Assembly: GCA_029063895.1 (NCBI GenBank)
Contig: JAIDNJ010000058.1
Coordinates: 1-49,546 of the forward strand
Direction: 5' to 3'
DNA: 49,546 nt
Source: Muribaculaceae bacterium
Lineage (GTDB): Bacteria; Bacteroidota; Bacteroidia; Bacteroidales; Muribaculaceae
The notes below the pieces were generated by a model. That model was not told where the DNA came from. It ran no database searches and saw nothing but the letters and a program-made list of their open reading frames with translations. How positions within the stretch are numbered: position 1 is the stretch's first letter; each line of letters begins with the position of its first letter. Below are positions 10,529 through 19,102 of this stretch, in pieces. Both the position numbers and the translations under genes were made by a program.

Positions 10529-10559
10529 TTGACTATTGGAAAAAATCATGCTAACTTTG
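10529..10559 (+). promoter_or_regulatory. Bacteroidales-type promoter for thyA (TTG-N20-TAACTTTG)
   Basis: -33 TTG 10529-10531, N20, -7 TAACTTTG 10552-10559, ending 4 nt before the thyA ATG. Confidence 0.72.
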
Positions 10560-10563
10560 GGGC

Positions 10564-11361
10564 ATGAAACAATATCTCGACCTGTTACGGCACATAATGG
10601 ACAACGGTGTGGACAAAGGTGACCGCACCGGTACCGGCACGCGCAGTGTCTTTGGCTATCAGATGAGGTTTGACCTTTCTCAAGGTTTTCCGTTGTTAAC
10701 GACCAAGAAGCTTCACCTCAAATCAATAATATATGAACTGCTGTGGTTTCTCAAGGGCGATACAAACGTGCGTTATCTCCAGGACCACGGCGTGCGCATC
10801 TGGAATGAATGGGCCGACCCCGTTACCGGCGATCTCGGTCACATCTATGGCTACCAGTGGCGTTCATGGCCCGACTATAACGGTGGCACAATCGACCAGA
10901 TAACTCAAGCTGTCGAAACCATCAAAAATAATCCCGAGTCGCGCCGCATCATTGTCAGTGCATGGAATGTCGGCGATCTCGAAAACATGAATCTGCCCCC
11001 TTGTCACGCCTTTTTCCAGTTTTATGTGGCCGACGGCAAGCTGAGTCTGCAACTTTACCAGCGTAGTGCCGACTCGTTTTTGGGTGTGCCGTTCAATATT
11101 GCTTCCTATGCGTTGCTCACCATGATGATGGCTCAGGTCACCGGCTTGAAACCGGGCGAGTTTATCCACACCCTCGGTGACACCCACATCTACCATAATC
11201 ACTTTGACCAGGTCAACCTGCAGCTCACCCGCACCCCCGGGCCGTTGCCGCGCATGGTTATCAACCCCGGGGTCAAGGATATTTTTGATTTCAAGTTTGA
11301 TGACTTCAAACTTGAAGATTACAACCCTCAGCCCCACATTCCGGCTCCGGTCGCCGTTTGA
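10564..11361 (+). CDS. thyA: Thymidylate synthase
   Basis: 265 aa; [27 protein letters not shown] active site. Confidence 0.98.
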   Translation: MKQYLDLLRHIMDNGVDKGDRTGTGTRSVFGYQMRFDLSQGFPLLTTKKLHLKSIIYELLWFLKGDTNVRYLQDHGVRIWNEWADPVTGDLGHIYGYQWRSWPDYNGGTIDQITQAVETIKNNPESRRIIVSAWNVGDLENMNLPPCHAFFQFYVADGKLSLQLYQRSADSFLGVPFNIASYALLTMMMAQVTGLKPGEFIHTLGDTHIYHNHFDQVNLQLTRTPGPLPRMVINPGVKDIFDFKFDDFKLEDYNPQPHIPAPVAV

Positions 11362-11409
11362 AACTAACCCTATTTTGCAATTTATAAAACCAATCAACCA
11401 AACTATCCC

Positions 11410-12882
11410 ATGAGTCCATTAGCTGTCATCCTGACAATCGCAGCCTATTTTGCGTTGCTGCTCACGATATCTTATGTAGTGTCGCGCAAGAGCGACAACT
11501 CGACTTTCTTCTCGGGAGGCCGACGCACCCCCTGGCCACTTGTAGCCTTTGCCATGATTGGCGCGGCTATCTCGGGTGTTACCTTTGTGTCGGTGCCCGG
11601 TATGGTGGTCAACAACGGCTATGCCTACCTTCAGATGGTGCTCGGCTTTATTGTCGGTTACTTCCTCATTGCCGGCGTGCTTGTCCCCATCTTTTACAAA
11701 CGCAACCTTGTGTCGATTTACGGCTATCTTGAAGATCGTTTCGGTCGCAAGACCTATCGCACAGGTGCCTGGTTTTTCTTCGTTTCAAAAATGCTCGGGG
11801 CAGCCGTCCGCTTCTTTGTGGTTTGTGTCGTGTTGCAGACTCTTGTTTGTGAGCCGCTTCACATTCCGTTTATTCTTAACGTTATTGTCACCATCGCTCT
11901 CATCTGGCTCTATACCGTGCAGGGCGGTGTGAAAACACTCATCTATACCGACACCCTCAAGAGCTTCTGCCTCATCATGTCGGTTATACTCTGTATCTAC
12001 TTTGTGGCCCGCAACCTCGGTTACTCTATGGGTGACATGGTTGGCGCCGTGAAAGCCCACGAAACATCGCGTATGTTCTTCTTTGATGATCCCAAATCGG
12101 GTTCATACTTCTGGAAACAGTTCCTTGCCGGTATATTCATGGCCATCGCCACCAATGGTCTCGACCAGGACATGATGCAGCGCAACCTCGCCTGCCGTGA
12201 CTCGCGAGAGAGCCAAAAAAATATGATTGTCAGCGGTATTCTCCAGTTCTTTGTCGTGGCTCTTTTCCTTGTGCTCGGAACAATGCTCGTCATCTTCCTT
12301 GACCGCAACGGTATCGCCATTCCTCACAAAACCGACGAAATCTTCTCGATGGTCGCTTCTCACCCCGACATGCCTCTGATTGTCGGCATTCTTTTCATCA
12401 TCGGTCTTATCGCGGCTGCCTATTCGGCTGCCGGGTCGGCTCTGACATCTCTCACCACCTCGTTTACAGTCGATGTACTTGACGGTCAGAAAAAATACAA
12501 GGAAGAGCATCTCACCAAGGTGCGCAAACGTGTTCACGTGCTCATGTCGTTTATTATGGGTCTCGTTATCGTCGGTTTCTACTACATCAGTGATCAGGAT
12601 GCAATTTCGGCTGTCTATACCCTCGCTTCCTATACCTATGGCCCGATTCTCGGTTTGTTTGTATTCGGTTTGATGCACAAACGCCCCGTGCGCGATCACC
12701 TCGTGCCTGTTGTCTGTATTGCCGCTCCCGCTATCTCGTGGTGCATTCAGTATGGCCTCAAGGAAGCCTTTGACTATCACACAAGCTTTGAGTTGCTGCT
12801 CATCAACGCCGCTGTCACCATGCTCGGTCTGTGGCTGCTTTCGATCAACCATAATCCCGCGCCCAAGACCGACGCGGCCTGA
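11410..12882 (+). CDS. Sodium:solute symporter (SSF family)
   Basis: 490 aa polytopic; FFSGGRRTPWPLVAFAMIGAAISGVTFVSVPG. Confidence 0.9.
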   Translation: MSPLAVILTIAAYFALLLTISYVVSRKSDNSTFFSGGRRTPWPLVAFAMIGAAISGVTFVSVPGMVVNNGYAYLQMVLGFIVGYFLIAGVLVPIFYKRNLVSIYGYLEDRFGRKTYRTGAWFFFVSKMLGAAVRFFVVCVVLQTLVCEPLHIPFILNVIVTIALIWLYTVQGGVKTLIYTDTLKSFCLIMSVILCIYFVARNLGYSMGDMVGAVKAHETSRMFFFDDPKSGSYFWKQFLAGIFMAIATNGLDQDMMQRNLACRDSRESQKNMIVSGILQFFVVALFLVLGTMLVIFLDRNGIAIPHKTDEIFSMVASHPDMPLIVGILFIIGLIAAAYSAAGSALTSLTTSFTVDVLDGQKKYKEEHLTKVRKRVHVLMSFIMGLVIVGFYYISDQDAISAVYTLASYTYGPILGLFVFGLMHKRPVRDHLVPVVCIAAPAISWCIQYGLKEAFDYHTSFELLLINAAVTMLGLWLLSINHNPAPKTDAA

Positions 12883-12897
12883 TAAATCCCTATTGCC

Positions 12898-13830
12898 GTG
12901 GCTCACGACCTTTTTGCCCGCTACGTGTGGCTGATGGATACCATCCGCCGCTATGGCCGCATCACCGGCCGTGAGCTCAACCGGCGCTGGGTCGAGTCAC
13001 CGTTTGGCGACGGTCGTCCGTTGCCACGGCGCACATTCTACAACTACCGTCAGGCGCTTCAGCAACTATTCAATGTCAATATCGAGTATGACCCGGTAAC
13101 ATATGAGTACTTTATCGAGAACAACGATGACCACAATGACTCGGTGACCGACTGGCTCCTAAACACGACAGCCACAAGCAATGTTCTTTCGGGAGCGCGC
13201 GACATTTCGGACCGCATCTTTCTTGAAGACGTCCCCTCGGCCCGTGACTACCTGCATGTGGTGATCGATGCTTTGAAGATGAGCCGCGCCATCCGCTTTG
13301 ACTATCATCCCTATACCCGCTCACAGCCAACTCCCGGAATTGTGCTTGAGCCTTATTTCCTCAAGATTTTTCGTCAGCGATGGTATATCACCGGCCGCAA
13401 TATTGCCGATTCAAAGGTCAAGACCTATGCTCTCGACCGCATGACTCAGGCAGTGATGCTCGACACCACGTTTGTCATTCCGGGCGATTTTGATGCCGAG
13501 GCCTATTGCAGCGCGTCGTTTGGCGTTGTCTTCAACATGGGACAGGTCGAGCACGTCGTTATCCGTGTGGAGCCTCGTCAGGCTAAATATTTCAGGGCTT
13601 TGCCGTTACATCAGTCCCAGCGCGAAACAATTTATGATTCATTTTCCCTCTTCCACTTTGATATCCGCGTAACTCCCGACTTTGTCGAGGAACTGTTGTC
13701 CCATGGCCCCAAGATAACAGTCATCGAACCCCGTTCACTGCGCCTGACTATGATCGAGAAACTCCGAGCCACTCTCGCCGGATATGATGATCTTGAAAAT
13801 GGATCCGGACCCACCCCACCGGTTTATTGA
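12898..13830 (+). CDS. WYL domain-containing transcriptional regulator (GTG start)
   Basis: 310 aa; FDYHPYTRSQPTPGIVLEPYFLKIFRQRWYITGRN WYL-type domain. Confidence 0.88.
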   Translation: MAHDLFARYVWLMDTIRRYGRITGRELNRRWVESPFGDGRPLPRRTFYNYRQALQQLFNVNIEYDPVTYEYFIENNDDHNDSVTDWLLNTTATSNVLSGARDISDRIFLEDVPSARDYLHVVIDALKMSRAIRFDYHPYTRSQPTPGIVLEPYFLKIFRQRWYITGRNIADSKVKTYALDRMTQAVMLDTTFVIPGDFDAEAYCSASFGVVFNMGQVEHVVIRVEPRQAKYFRALPLHQSQRETIYDSFSLFHFDIRVTPDFVEELLSHGPKITVIEPRSLRLTMIEKLRATLAGYDDLENGSGPTPPVY

Positions 13831-13842
13831 TAAGATTGAAAT

Positions 13843-14931
13843 ATGAAAACATTAGGTACTCGCTCGTTGAGACACTGTCGGTTCCCCCGATTTTTTGTCA
13901 TGTTGCTGCTGCTTTTGATTTTTAAGACAGCCGGCTCCGCTAATATTTCCACCTTTGTGGTTGTCGACAGTGTTGTTGATGCATCATCCGATAAACTGGA
14001 AATTCAGTTTAAAGAAGTGTCAAACAGCGAGGATCTTACAACTCTCAAGTTCAATATAATTTCGTCAAACACACCGTTTTCAATCTATAAAATCGAATGG
14101 ATAAACAAAGATAATGTTCTTGTTCCGTTAGAGCCGTTTTCGTTGACTGTAAACGATGAGGTAGAGGGTAAGAAAGCACTGTGGCGAATAGTTACCGAGT
14201 TTCCCTACACAAACCGTTTTACTGTTGATGATGTGCTCCTGCTGTATACCGACCGGGGAACTATCAGATGTCGTACTTCATATGAAGGAGCTCTGATAGA
14301 GACCATTGACATGCTTCAGGCCGACTATGAGAAACAACTTGAGACCTCGACACAAAACACCCGAAGGGCATGGACTATCCTCGGTATAATACTGATGGCG
14401 GTCGTCCTGATTTCCCTGATTGTTTTTATTATTGTCAGGCAACGTTTCATACAAAAGCGCAGGGAAATTGAAAATCTTTCATTTTTGATTGCCGAGCGCA
14501 CCGAACACAATCTCGAACTCAAGCAGCGAGTCGATGCCTTGTATGGCAGCCGACTCGACACACTAAACATGCTGTGTAACGAGTTTTTTGAAAAAAGCGG
14601 CTCGGAAAAAGTAAAGCTGACGATTTATAATGATGTCGAGAAACATATCCTTGCACTCAGAGACAGTAAAAGTATTGCTGAACTTGAAGGAATCGTCAAT
14701 ACTTATCTCGACAATATAATGAGCCGGGTAAAAGAACAGATTCCCGAGTTGACGCGAAATGACCTGATTTTCCTCACATATCTCTATGCCGGATTTTCTC
14801 CTCGTGCCATCTGCATTTTCACCGATATAAAAATCAAGAACTTTTACAATCGCCGAAGCCGTCTCAAGGACCGCATTCTCGCTTCTGACGCCCCCGACCG
14901 GGAGTTCTTTGTGTCTAAAATGTCGCTGTAA
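13843..14931 (+). CDS. Membrane-anchored putative transcriptional regulator (periplasmic domain, one TM, coiled coil, C-terminal HTH-like region)
   Basis: Signal/TM at N-terminus, TM WTILGIILMAVVLISLIVFIIV, coiled coil, C-terminal NDLIFLTYLYAGFSPRAICIFTDIKIKNFYNRRSRLKDRI resembling DNA-binding ends of Bacteroidetes TM regulators. Confidence 0.6.
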   Translation: MKTLGTRSLRHCRFPRFFVMLLLLLIFKTAGSANISTFVVVDSVVDASSDKLEIQFKEVSNSEDLTTLKFNIISSNTPFSIYKIEWINKDNVLVPLEPFSLTVNDEVEGKKALWRIVTEFPYTNRFTVDDVLLLYTDRGTIRCRTSYEGALIETIDMLQADYEKQLETSTQNTRRAWTILGIILMAVVLISLIVFIIVRQRFIQKRREIENLSFLIAERTEHNLELKQRVDALYGSRLDTLNMLCNEFFEKSGSEKVKLTIYNDVEKHILALRDSKSIAELEGIVNTYLDNIMSRVKEQIPELTRNDLIFLTYLYAGFSPRAICIFTDIKIKNFYNRRSRLKDRILASDAPDREFFVSKMSL

Positions 14932-14985
14932 CCGGCTGATTTTCAGGATGAGGAATTTTGAATTATTCCTCCGGCTGATTATCAG
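14932..14985. repeat. Tandem imperfect direct repeat CCGGCTGATT(T/A)TCAG flanking a small hairpin
   Basis: 14932-14946 and 14971-14985 match 14/15; GAGGAAT/ATTCCTC stem between them. Confidence 0.7.
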
Positions 14986-15028
14986 TGAGTTAGCTATGTG
15001 AATGAGGACTATTATAAGCCATTTTTTC

Positions 15029-15059
15029 TTGGGTAGCCATGCTGTTGTGCCTAATTTTG
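15029..15059 (+). promoter_or_regulatory. Bacteroidales-type promoter for the outer membrane protein gene (TTG-N20-TAATTTTG)
   Basis: -33 TTG 15029-15031, N20, -7 TAATTTTG 15052-15059. Confidence 0.68.
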
Positions 15060-15087
15060 CAGCATGAATCACAAAAACAGCTACACA

Positions 15088-17187
15088 ATGAAAAATTTAC
15101 TTTTAGTGACTTTAATCGGTCTTGTCTCAAATTCTTTAAGCGCTCAGAAAGAAACTTCTGACAGCATTGTTGCGTTAAAAGAGGTTGTGGTCTCGGCCAC
15201 CCTTCCCCAGGTAAAAAACGTCGGTTCGGTATCGGTCGTGAGAGTCCGCGGTACGATATTGTCAAAAATGGGAAACGCGTCATCGGTTCTTGAAAATACT
15301 CCCGGTTTGCATAAAGGGTCATCGGGTATCGAGGTAAACGGCCTCGGTAAGCCTGTTTTTATATTGAATGACCGCGAAATTGATCCTGACAAGATTCTTG
15401 ACATGCTCCGTGCCAATACGATCAAGGAAATCCGGATTGATCGTAATCCCGATGTAACTTACTCGGCGACAGGACGTCCGGTAGTCGAGATTGTTCCATA
15501 TAAACCGCTTGATGATTACATCTCCCTTTCGGTTGGTGATGATATGGCTATACTCCGCAAATACTCAAATGCCGCTAATGTGAATGTCGGCGGACAGTTT
15601 GGCAAGATTACCACCACCCTGAATTATACGGGCGGTGTGCTTCGTTTTCAAAATCATGAGACATATTTCCGCGATATTTACCATGATTCATATACTTCGG
15701 TTTTTAATCAGCACCGCATTGACAACAACAAAGACCTTCCTCACCGTGTGAGATGGGCGTTGGACTATAACATCGGCAAGAAACATCGGTTGGGAGTGGA
15801 ATACTATTACCAGCACAGCGACCGTGAGCAACGGGTGACAGGACTCGATTATTATTCAGGTCTTGACAATACTTCGGAAAATGATTATGAGAGCTCAAAC
15901 AACCGGTTGGCCAATCTTCACAATATTTCGGCCCAATACAATTATAAGAATGGTAAAAATTCGTTTCAAATCATTCAGGACTATGGTTATAACACGTCTC
16001 ACGGTACGGTATACTCACAGGAAGGTTTTAATCTCTCACCGGTAGGATCATATTCTGACGGCAAATACAACACCGCGACTACAAGCGTGAAATTCGGAAC
16101 TCAGCTTCCTATGAAAATTTCGTTGATGTCAGGTCTCAAGTACAACTATGTCGACAACCATGCTACATCCCGATATGAAAACCTCCCGTCACATATAAAC
16201 GGATATGCTTCGACCACGGCTGTTACCGAGCATAATCCCCAGGCCTATGTCTCGCTCAGTCGTAAAATATCCCGTTTCACGTTAAACGCCGGCGTCAGAT
16301 ATCAGTATGTTCACCGTCATATTGTCAACGGATTGTCGGGCGGCAGCGAGCGTATATACAATCAGAACCTGTCATCATTTTTCCCATTGGTTTCCCTTAA
16401 ATATTTGGGTAGCGGCACGTCTTTTTATGTCAGATATAACCGTTCGATCGAGCAGCCCGGATTTGCCTCATTGAATTCAGGCCTTGTCTATAATGACTCG
16501 CTGACCTATTCGGTGGGAAATCCCGATCTTAAGTCGGCTCTGACCGATGCTGTGTCGGGCGAGGTAAACTGGCGCAATTTTACATTTTCGACCTCATATT
16601 CTCATACCTCAAACCCGATTGTCAATGTATCGGACCCTAATTCTTCCGAAACCGATATCGTGACCCAGCACGACATAAACTTTAAATCGTACAACCGTCT
16701 GCGCTTGGCTCTGTCCTATTCAAAAACCATTTCGCGGCTTAATCTTTATGTCGAGGGGGCGGTGGTCATTCCTCATGGAAGATATACATTCCGTGGAAGC
16801 GATTTAAATGCCAACCGCGTGTCGTTCAACGGCAATTTTAATGCCAATTACATGATTAATTCATGTTTAGGCATTTTCACTTCGTTCAATTATCAGGGCT
16901 ACAATACTTACCTCACCTGTGCCCAGAAACCGGTTAACAATCTCACGGCCGGCTTGGTGGCTTCATTACTTAAAAACCGGCTCCAGATTAACGTAGCATT
17001 CTCCGACCTGTTGAACGGTGCAAACTATAACAATATGACTTTCAGATATAAAAATGTTGCTAACGGAACCTATGGATCAAATGACCAGCGCGGCCTGATG
17101 ATAAAACTCAGTTATGCAATCTTTACCAAAAAGATAAACGCACGCGCGTCCCGCTCAAACGACGATACGATTGGCCGTATACTTTGA
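15088..17187 (+). CDS. TonB-dependent receptor plug / outer membrane beta-barrel family protein
   Basis: Signal peptide MKNLLLVTLIGLVSNSLSAQ, plug-like ALKEVVVSATLP...IEVNGLGKPVFILNDREI, beta-barrel; start refined from 15064 to the signal-peptide Met at 15088. Confidence 0.85.
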   Translation: MKNLLLVTLIGLVSNSLSAQKETSDSIVALKEVVVSATLPQVKNVGSVSVVRVRGTILSKMGNASSVLENTPGLHKGSSGIEVNGLGKPVFILNDREIDPDKILDMLRANTIKEIRIDRNPDVTYSATGRPVVEIVPYKPLDDYISLSVGDDMAILRKYSNAANVNVGGQFGKITTTLNYTGGVLRFQNHETYFRDIYHDSYTSVFNQHRIDNNKDLPHRVRWALDYNIGKKHRLGVEYYYQHSDREQRVTGLDYYSGLDNTSENDYESSNNRLANLHNISAQYNYKNGKNSFQIIQDYGYNTSHGTVYSQEGFNLSPVGSYSDGKYNTATTSVKFGTQLPMKISLMSGLKYNYVDNHATSRYENLPSHINGYASTTAVTEHNPQAYVSLSRKISRFTLNAGVRYQYVHRHIVNGLSGGSERIYNQNLSSFFPLVSLKYLGSGTSFYVRYNRSIEQPGFASLNSGLVYNDSLTYSVGNPDLKSALTDAVSGEVNWRNFTFSTSYSHTSNPIVNVSDPNSSETDIVTQHDINFKSYNRLRLALSYSKTISRLNLYVEGAVVIPHGRYTFRGSDLNANRVSFNGNFNANYMINSCLGIFTSFNYQGYNTYLTCAQKPVNNLTAGLVASLLKNRLQINVAFSDLLNGANYNNMTFRYKNVANGTYGSNDQRGLMIKLSYAIFTKKINARASRSNDDTIGRIL

Positions 17188-17204
17188 GATATCTTCCGAT
17201 TCAG

Positions 17205-17235
17205 TTGCACATATCGGCGATTTGACGTAATTTTG
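17205..17235 (+). promoter_or_regulatory. Bacteroidales-type promoter (TTG-N20-TAATTTTG)
   Basis: -33 TTG 17205-17207, N20, -7 17228-17235. Confidence 0.62.
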
Positions 17236-17253
17236 CGCGGTTAATTATGCCCT

Positions 17254-17682
17254 ATGAATCTGAAATCAATTATATATCCCTTGCTGTCGATTGTCATTGC
17301 CATGATAATCTCGGCGATATTGATCGAGTTGACACGTATAGGTTTTACCTCGGTTCTTACCCTTGAATGGGGGTGGGGAGTGGTGACTATTGTCGTGGCT
17401 GCCGTCGTGCTGATGATATTGAGCGGATTGTCGGCGCTCCCGACGCTATTTTTCGCCCGCCGGCTCAGGCAGGGGAGTGTCGGCCGGCGGTTGGCTTTCA
17501 ACATGCCCGCTCTGATCTATTTTATAGGCGCGGTATGGTGCTTTGTCACTATCTTCTCGGTCGACTTCAGTTTCGGGGTATCACAATGGATCGAGGCGCT
17601 TCTGGCTGCCGGAGCCGTGCTCGCTTTCAGTCTGAGAGTCTCGTTTCTCCCTATAATAGTCATCACATCAAATCGTCAATAA
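17254..17682 (+). CDS. Hypothetical small integral membrane protein (about 4 TM)
   Basis: 142 aa, hydrophobic segments, promoter upstream. Confidence 0.65.
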   Translation: MNLKSIIYPLLSIVIAMIISAILIELTRIGFTSVLTLEWGWGVVTIVVAAVVLMILSGLSALPTLFFARRLRQGSVGRRLAFNMPALIYFIGAVWCFVTIFSVDFSFGVSQWIEALLAAGAVLAFSLRVSFLPIIVITSNRQ

Positions 17683-17703
17683 CAGTTTAAATTTTCACGT
17701 AAA

Positions 17704-18525
17704 ATGTCAACTAACACTACTGACAACCAGCGCAAAGTCACTACCCGCCGTTTTATAGAGATGAAACAACGCGGCGAAAAAATAGCAATGCTCACCGCCT
17801 ATGATTACACCATGGCCACCATCGTCGACAACGCCGGCATGGATGCAATTCTCGTTGGTGACTCGGCTTCTAACGTCATGGCCGGTAACGCCACTACGCT
17901 CCCCATCACTCTCGACGAGATGATCAACTACACCAAGAGTGTGGTCAAGGGTGTCAAACGCGCCCTCGTGGTCACCGATATGCCTTTCGGTTCATATCAG
18001 GGCAACTCAAAAGAGGCGCTTGCGTCGGCAATACGCATCATGAAAGAGAGCGGAGCCGAGGCAGTTAAAATTGAGGGTGGATCGGAAATCCGCGAATCGA
18101 TCGAGCGCATTCTTTCGGCCGGAATCCCCGTTATGGGACATCTGGGCCTCACGCCCCAGTCAATCAACAAATTCGGAACCTATGCCGTTCGTGCCCGCGA
18201 GGAAGCCGAAGCTCAGAAACTTATCGAGGACGCCAAGATGCTTGAGGAAATAGGCTGTTTTGCAGTTGTTCTTGAAAAAATTCCTGCTGAGCTTGCTACC
18301 CGCGTGAGCCGTGAGCTCACCATCCCCACTATCGGCATCGGTGCCGGCAATGGCTGTGACGGCCAGGTGCTTGTCTATCAGGACATGCTCGGTCTCAATT
18401 CAGGCTTTTCTCCCAAATTCCTCCGCCGTTATGCCGACCTTGCCCGCGTCATCAACGACGCTCTCGGCCGCTACATCGAGGATGTCAAGAGCGGTGATTT
18501 CCCCAACAAGGATGAGCAATATTAA
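17704..18525 (+). CDS. panB: 3-methyl-2-oxobutanoate hydroxymethyltransferase
   Basis: 273 aa; [65 protein letters not shown]. Confidence 0.98.
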   Translation: MSTNTTDNQRKVTTRRFIEMKQRGEKIAMLTAYDYTMATIVDNAGMDAILVGDSASNVMAGNATTLPITLDEMINYTKSVVKGVKRALVVTDMPFGSYQGNSKEALASAIRIMKESGAEAVKIEGGSEIRESIERILSAGIPVMGHLGLTPQSINKFGTYAVRAREEAEAQKLIEDAKMLEEIGCFAVVLEKIPAELATRVSRELTIPTIGIGAGNGCDGQVLVYQDMLGLNSGFSPKFLRRYADLARVINDALGRYIEDVKSGDFPNKDEQY

Positions 18526-18537
18526 GTATTGAGGGTT

Positions 18538-18843
18538 CATCGTCTTTTGACGATGTGCGTTCATATATTCATTTCATAACCCCACCAAATGGTGGGGTTT
18601 AAGTTTGTGTATGGTTTTCTATCAAAAGGTTGCGGCTTGTCAAGGGATAAAATAAACCGCAGATTACGGGGATTGGTGAGATGAGATGCGTCCACTATCA
18701 CGTTTCATCGTCGGAGATGATGAACAGGTCATTATGTGTGGGTTTATCGTCTTCGATGATGTGGCGTCTTTAGTCATGCCATACCCACCAAGTCGCTTTG
18801 GCTCCATGGTGGGGTTTAAGGCTGTTAATGGTCTTCGACCATT
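18538..18843. repeat. Array of short-loop hairpins in two related modules
   Basis: Hairpins 18538-18555, 18578-18599, 18707-18721, 18746-18760, 18784-18813, 18827-18843; the modules share ATCGTC..GA(C/T)GATGTG and CCACCAA..TGGTGGGGTTTAAG. Confidence 0.8.
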
Positions 18844-18933
18844 TTTGAATTTTGCCGTTGTAGAATCGGTTTTGGGGATGTTAAATTTTTTAAGAAAAAC
18901 ACAAATCGAAATCTGTTAACAAAGATTAACAAT

Positions 18934-18969
18934 GGGGGGGGGTAATTCGTAAAATAATGTTTAATTTTG
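18934..18969 (+). promoter_or_regulatory. Predicted pilus operon promoter with a G9 tract in place of the -33 box
   Basis: -7 TAATTTTG 18962-18969; G9 at 18934-18942 covers the expected -33 position. Confidence 0.5.
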
Positions 18970-19102
18970 CGGCAGATAAAGCGCCTCCATTTTATCGGAA
19001 TCAATGTGACTTGACCCTAATGAATCCGATTTTTACTCTTTTTTTGCCTGCGTTAGTACATCTAAGATATAAACCATATCAGCATTTCGATGCTTTACAT
19101 TT

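Noticed and set aside
11162-11170. TTATCCACA DnaA box
   Set aside because: Single copy inside thyA coding sequence (F-I-H-T); no cluster or AT-rich unwinding region, likely chance.
12103-12906. 267-aa antisense ORF opposite the SSF transporter (also similar shadows at 31401-32105, 33688-34449, 38197-38958 and 40615-41259)
   Set aside because: Each mirrors a strong conserved CDS and has shadow-type composition; no promoter seen.
15064-15087. Upstream start of the outer membrane receptor ORF
   Set aside because: ATG 15064 would lie at the predicted +1 and place MNHKNSYT before a normal signal peptide; ATG 15088 fits better.
18538-18843. Possible CRISPR array
   Set aside because: No constant-length repeats or unique spacers and no cas genes; the units are diverged hairpins.
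18686-18919. 77-aa ORF in the panB-pilus gap
   Set aside because: Runs straight through the hairpin modules; sequence is explained by the repeats.
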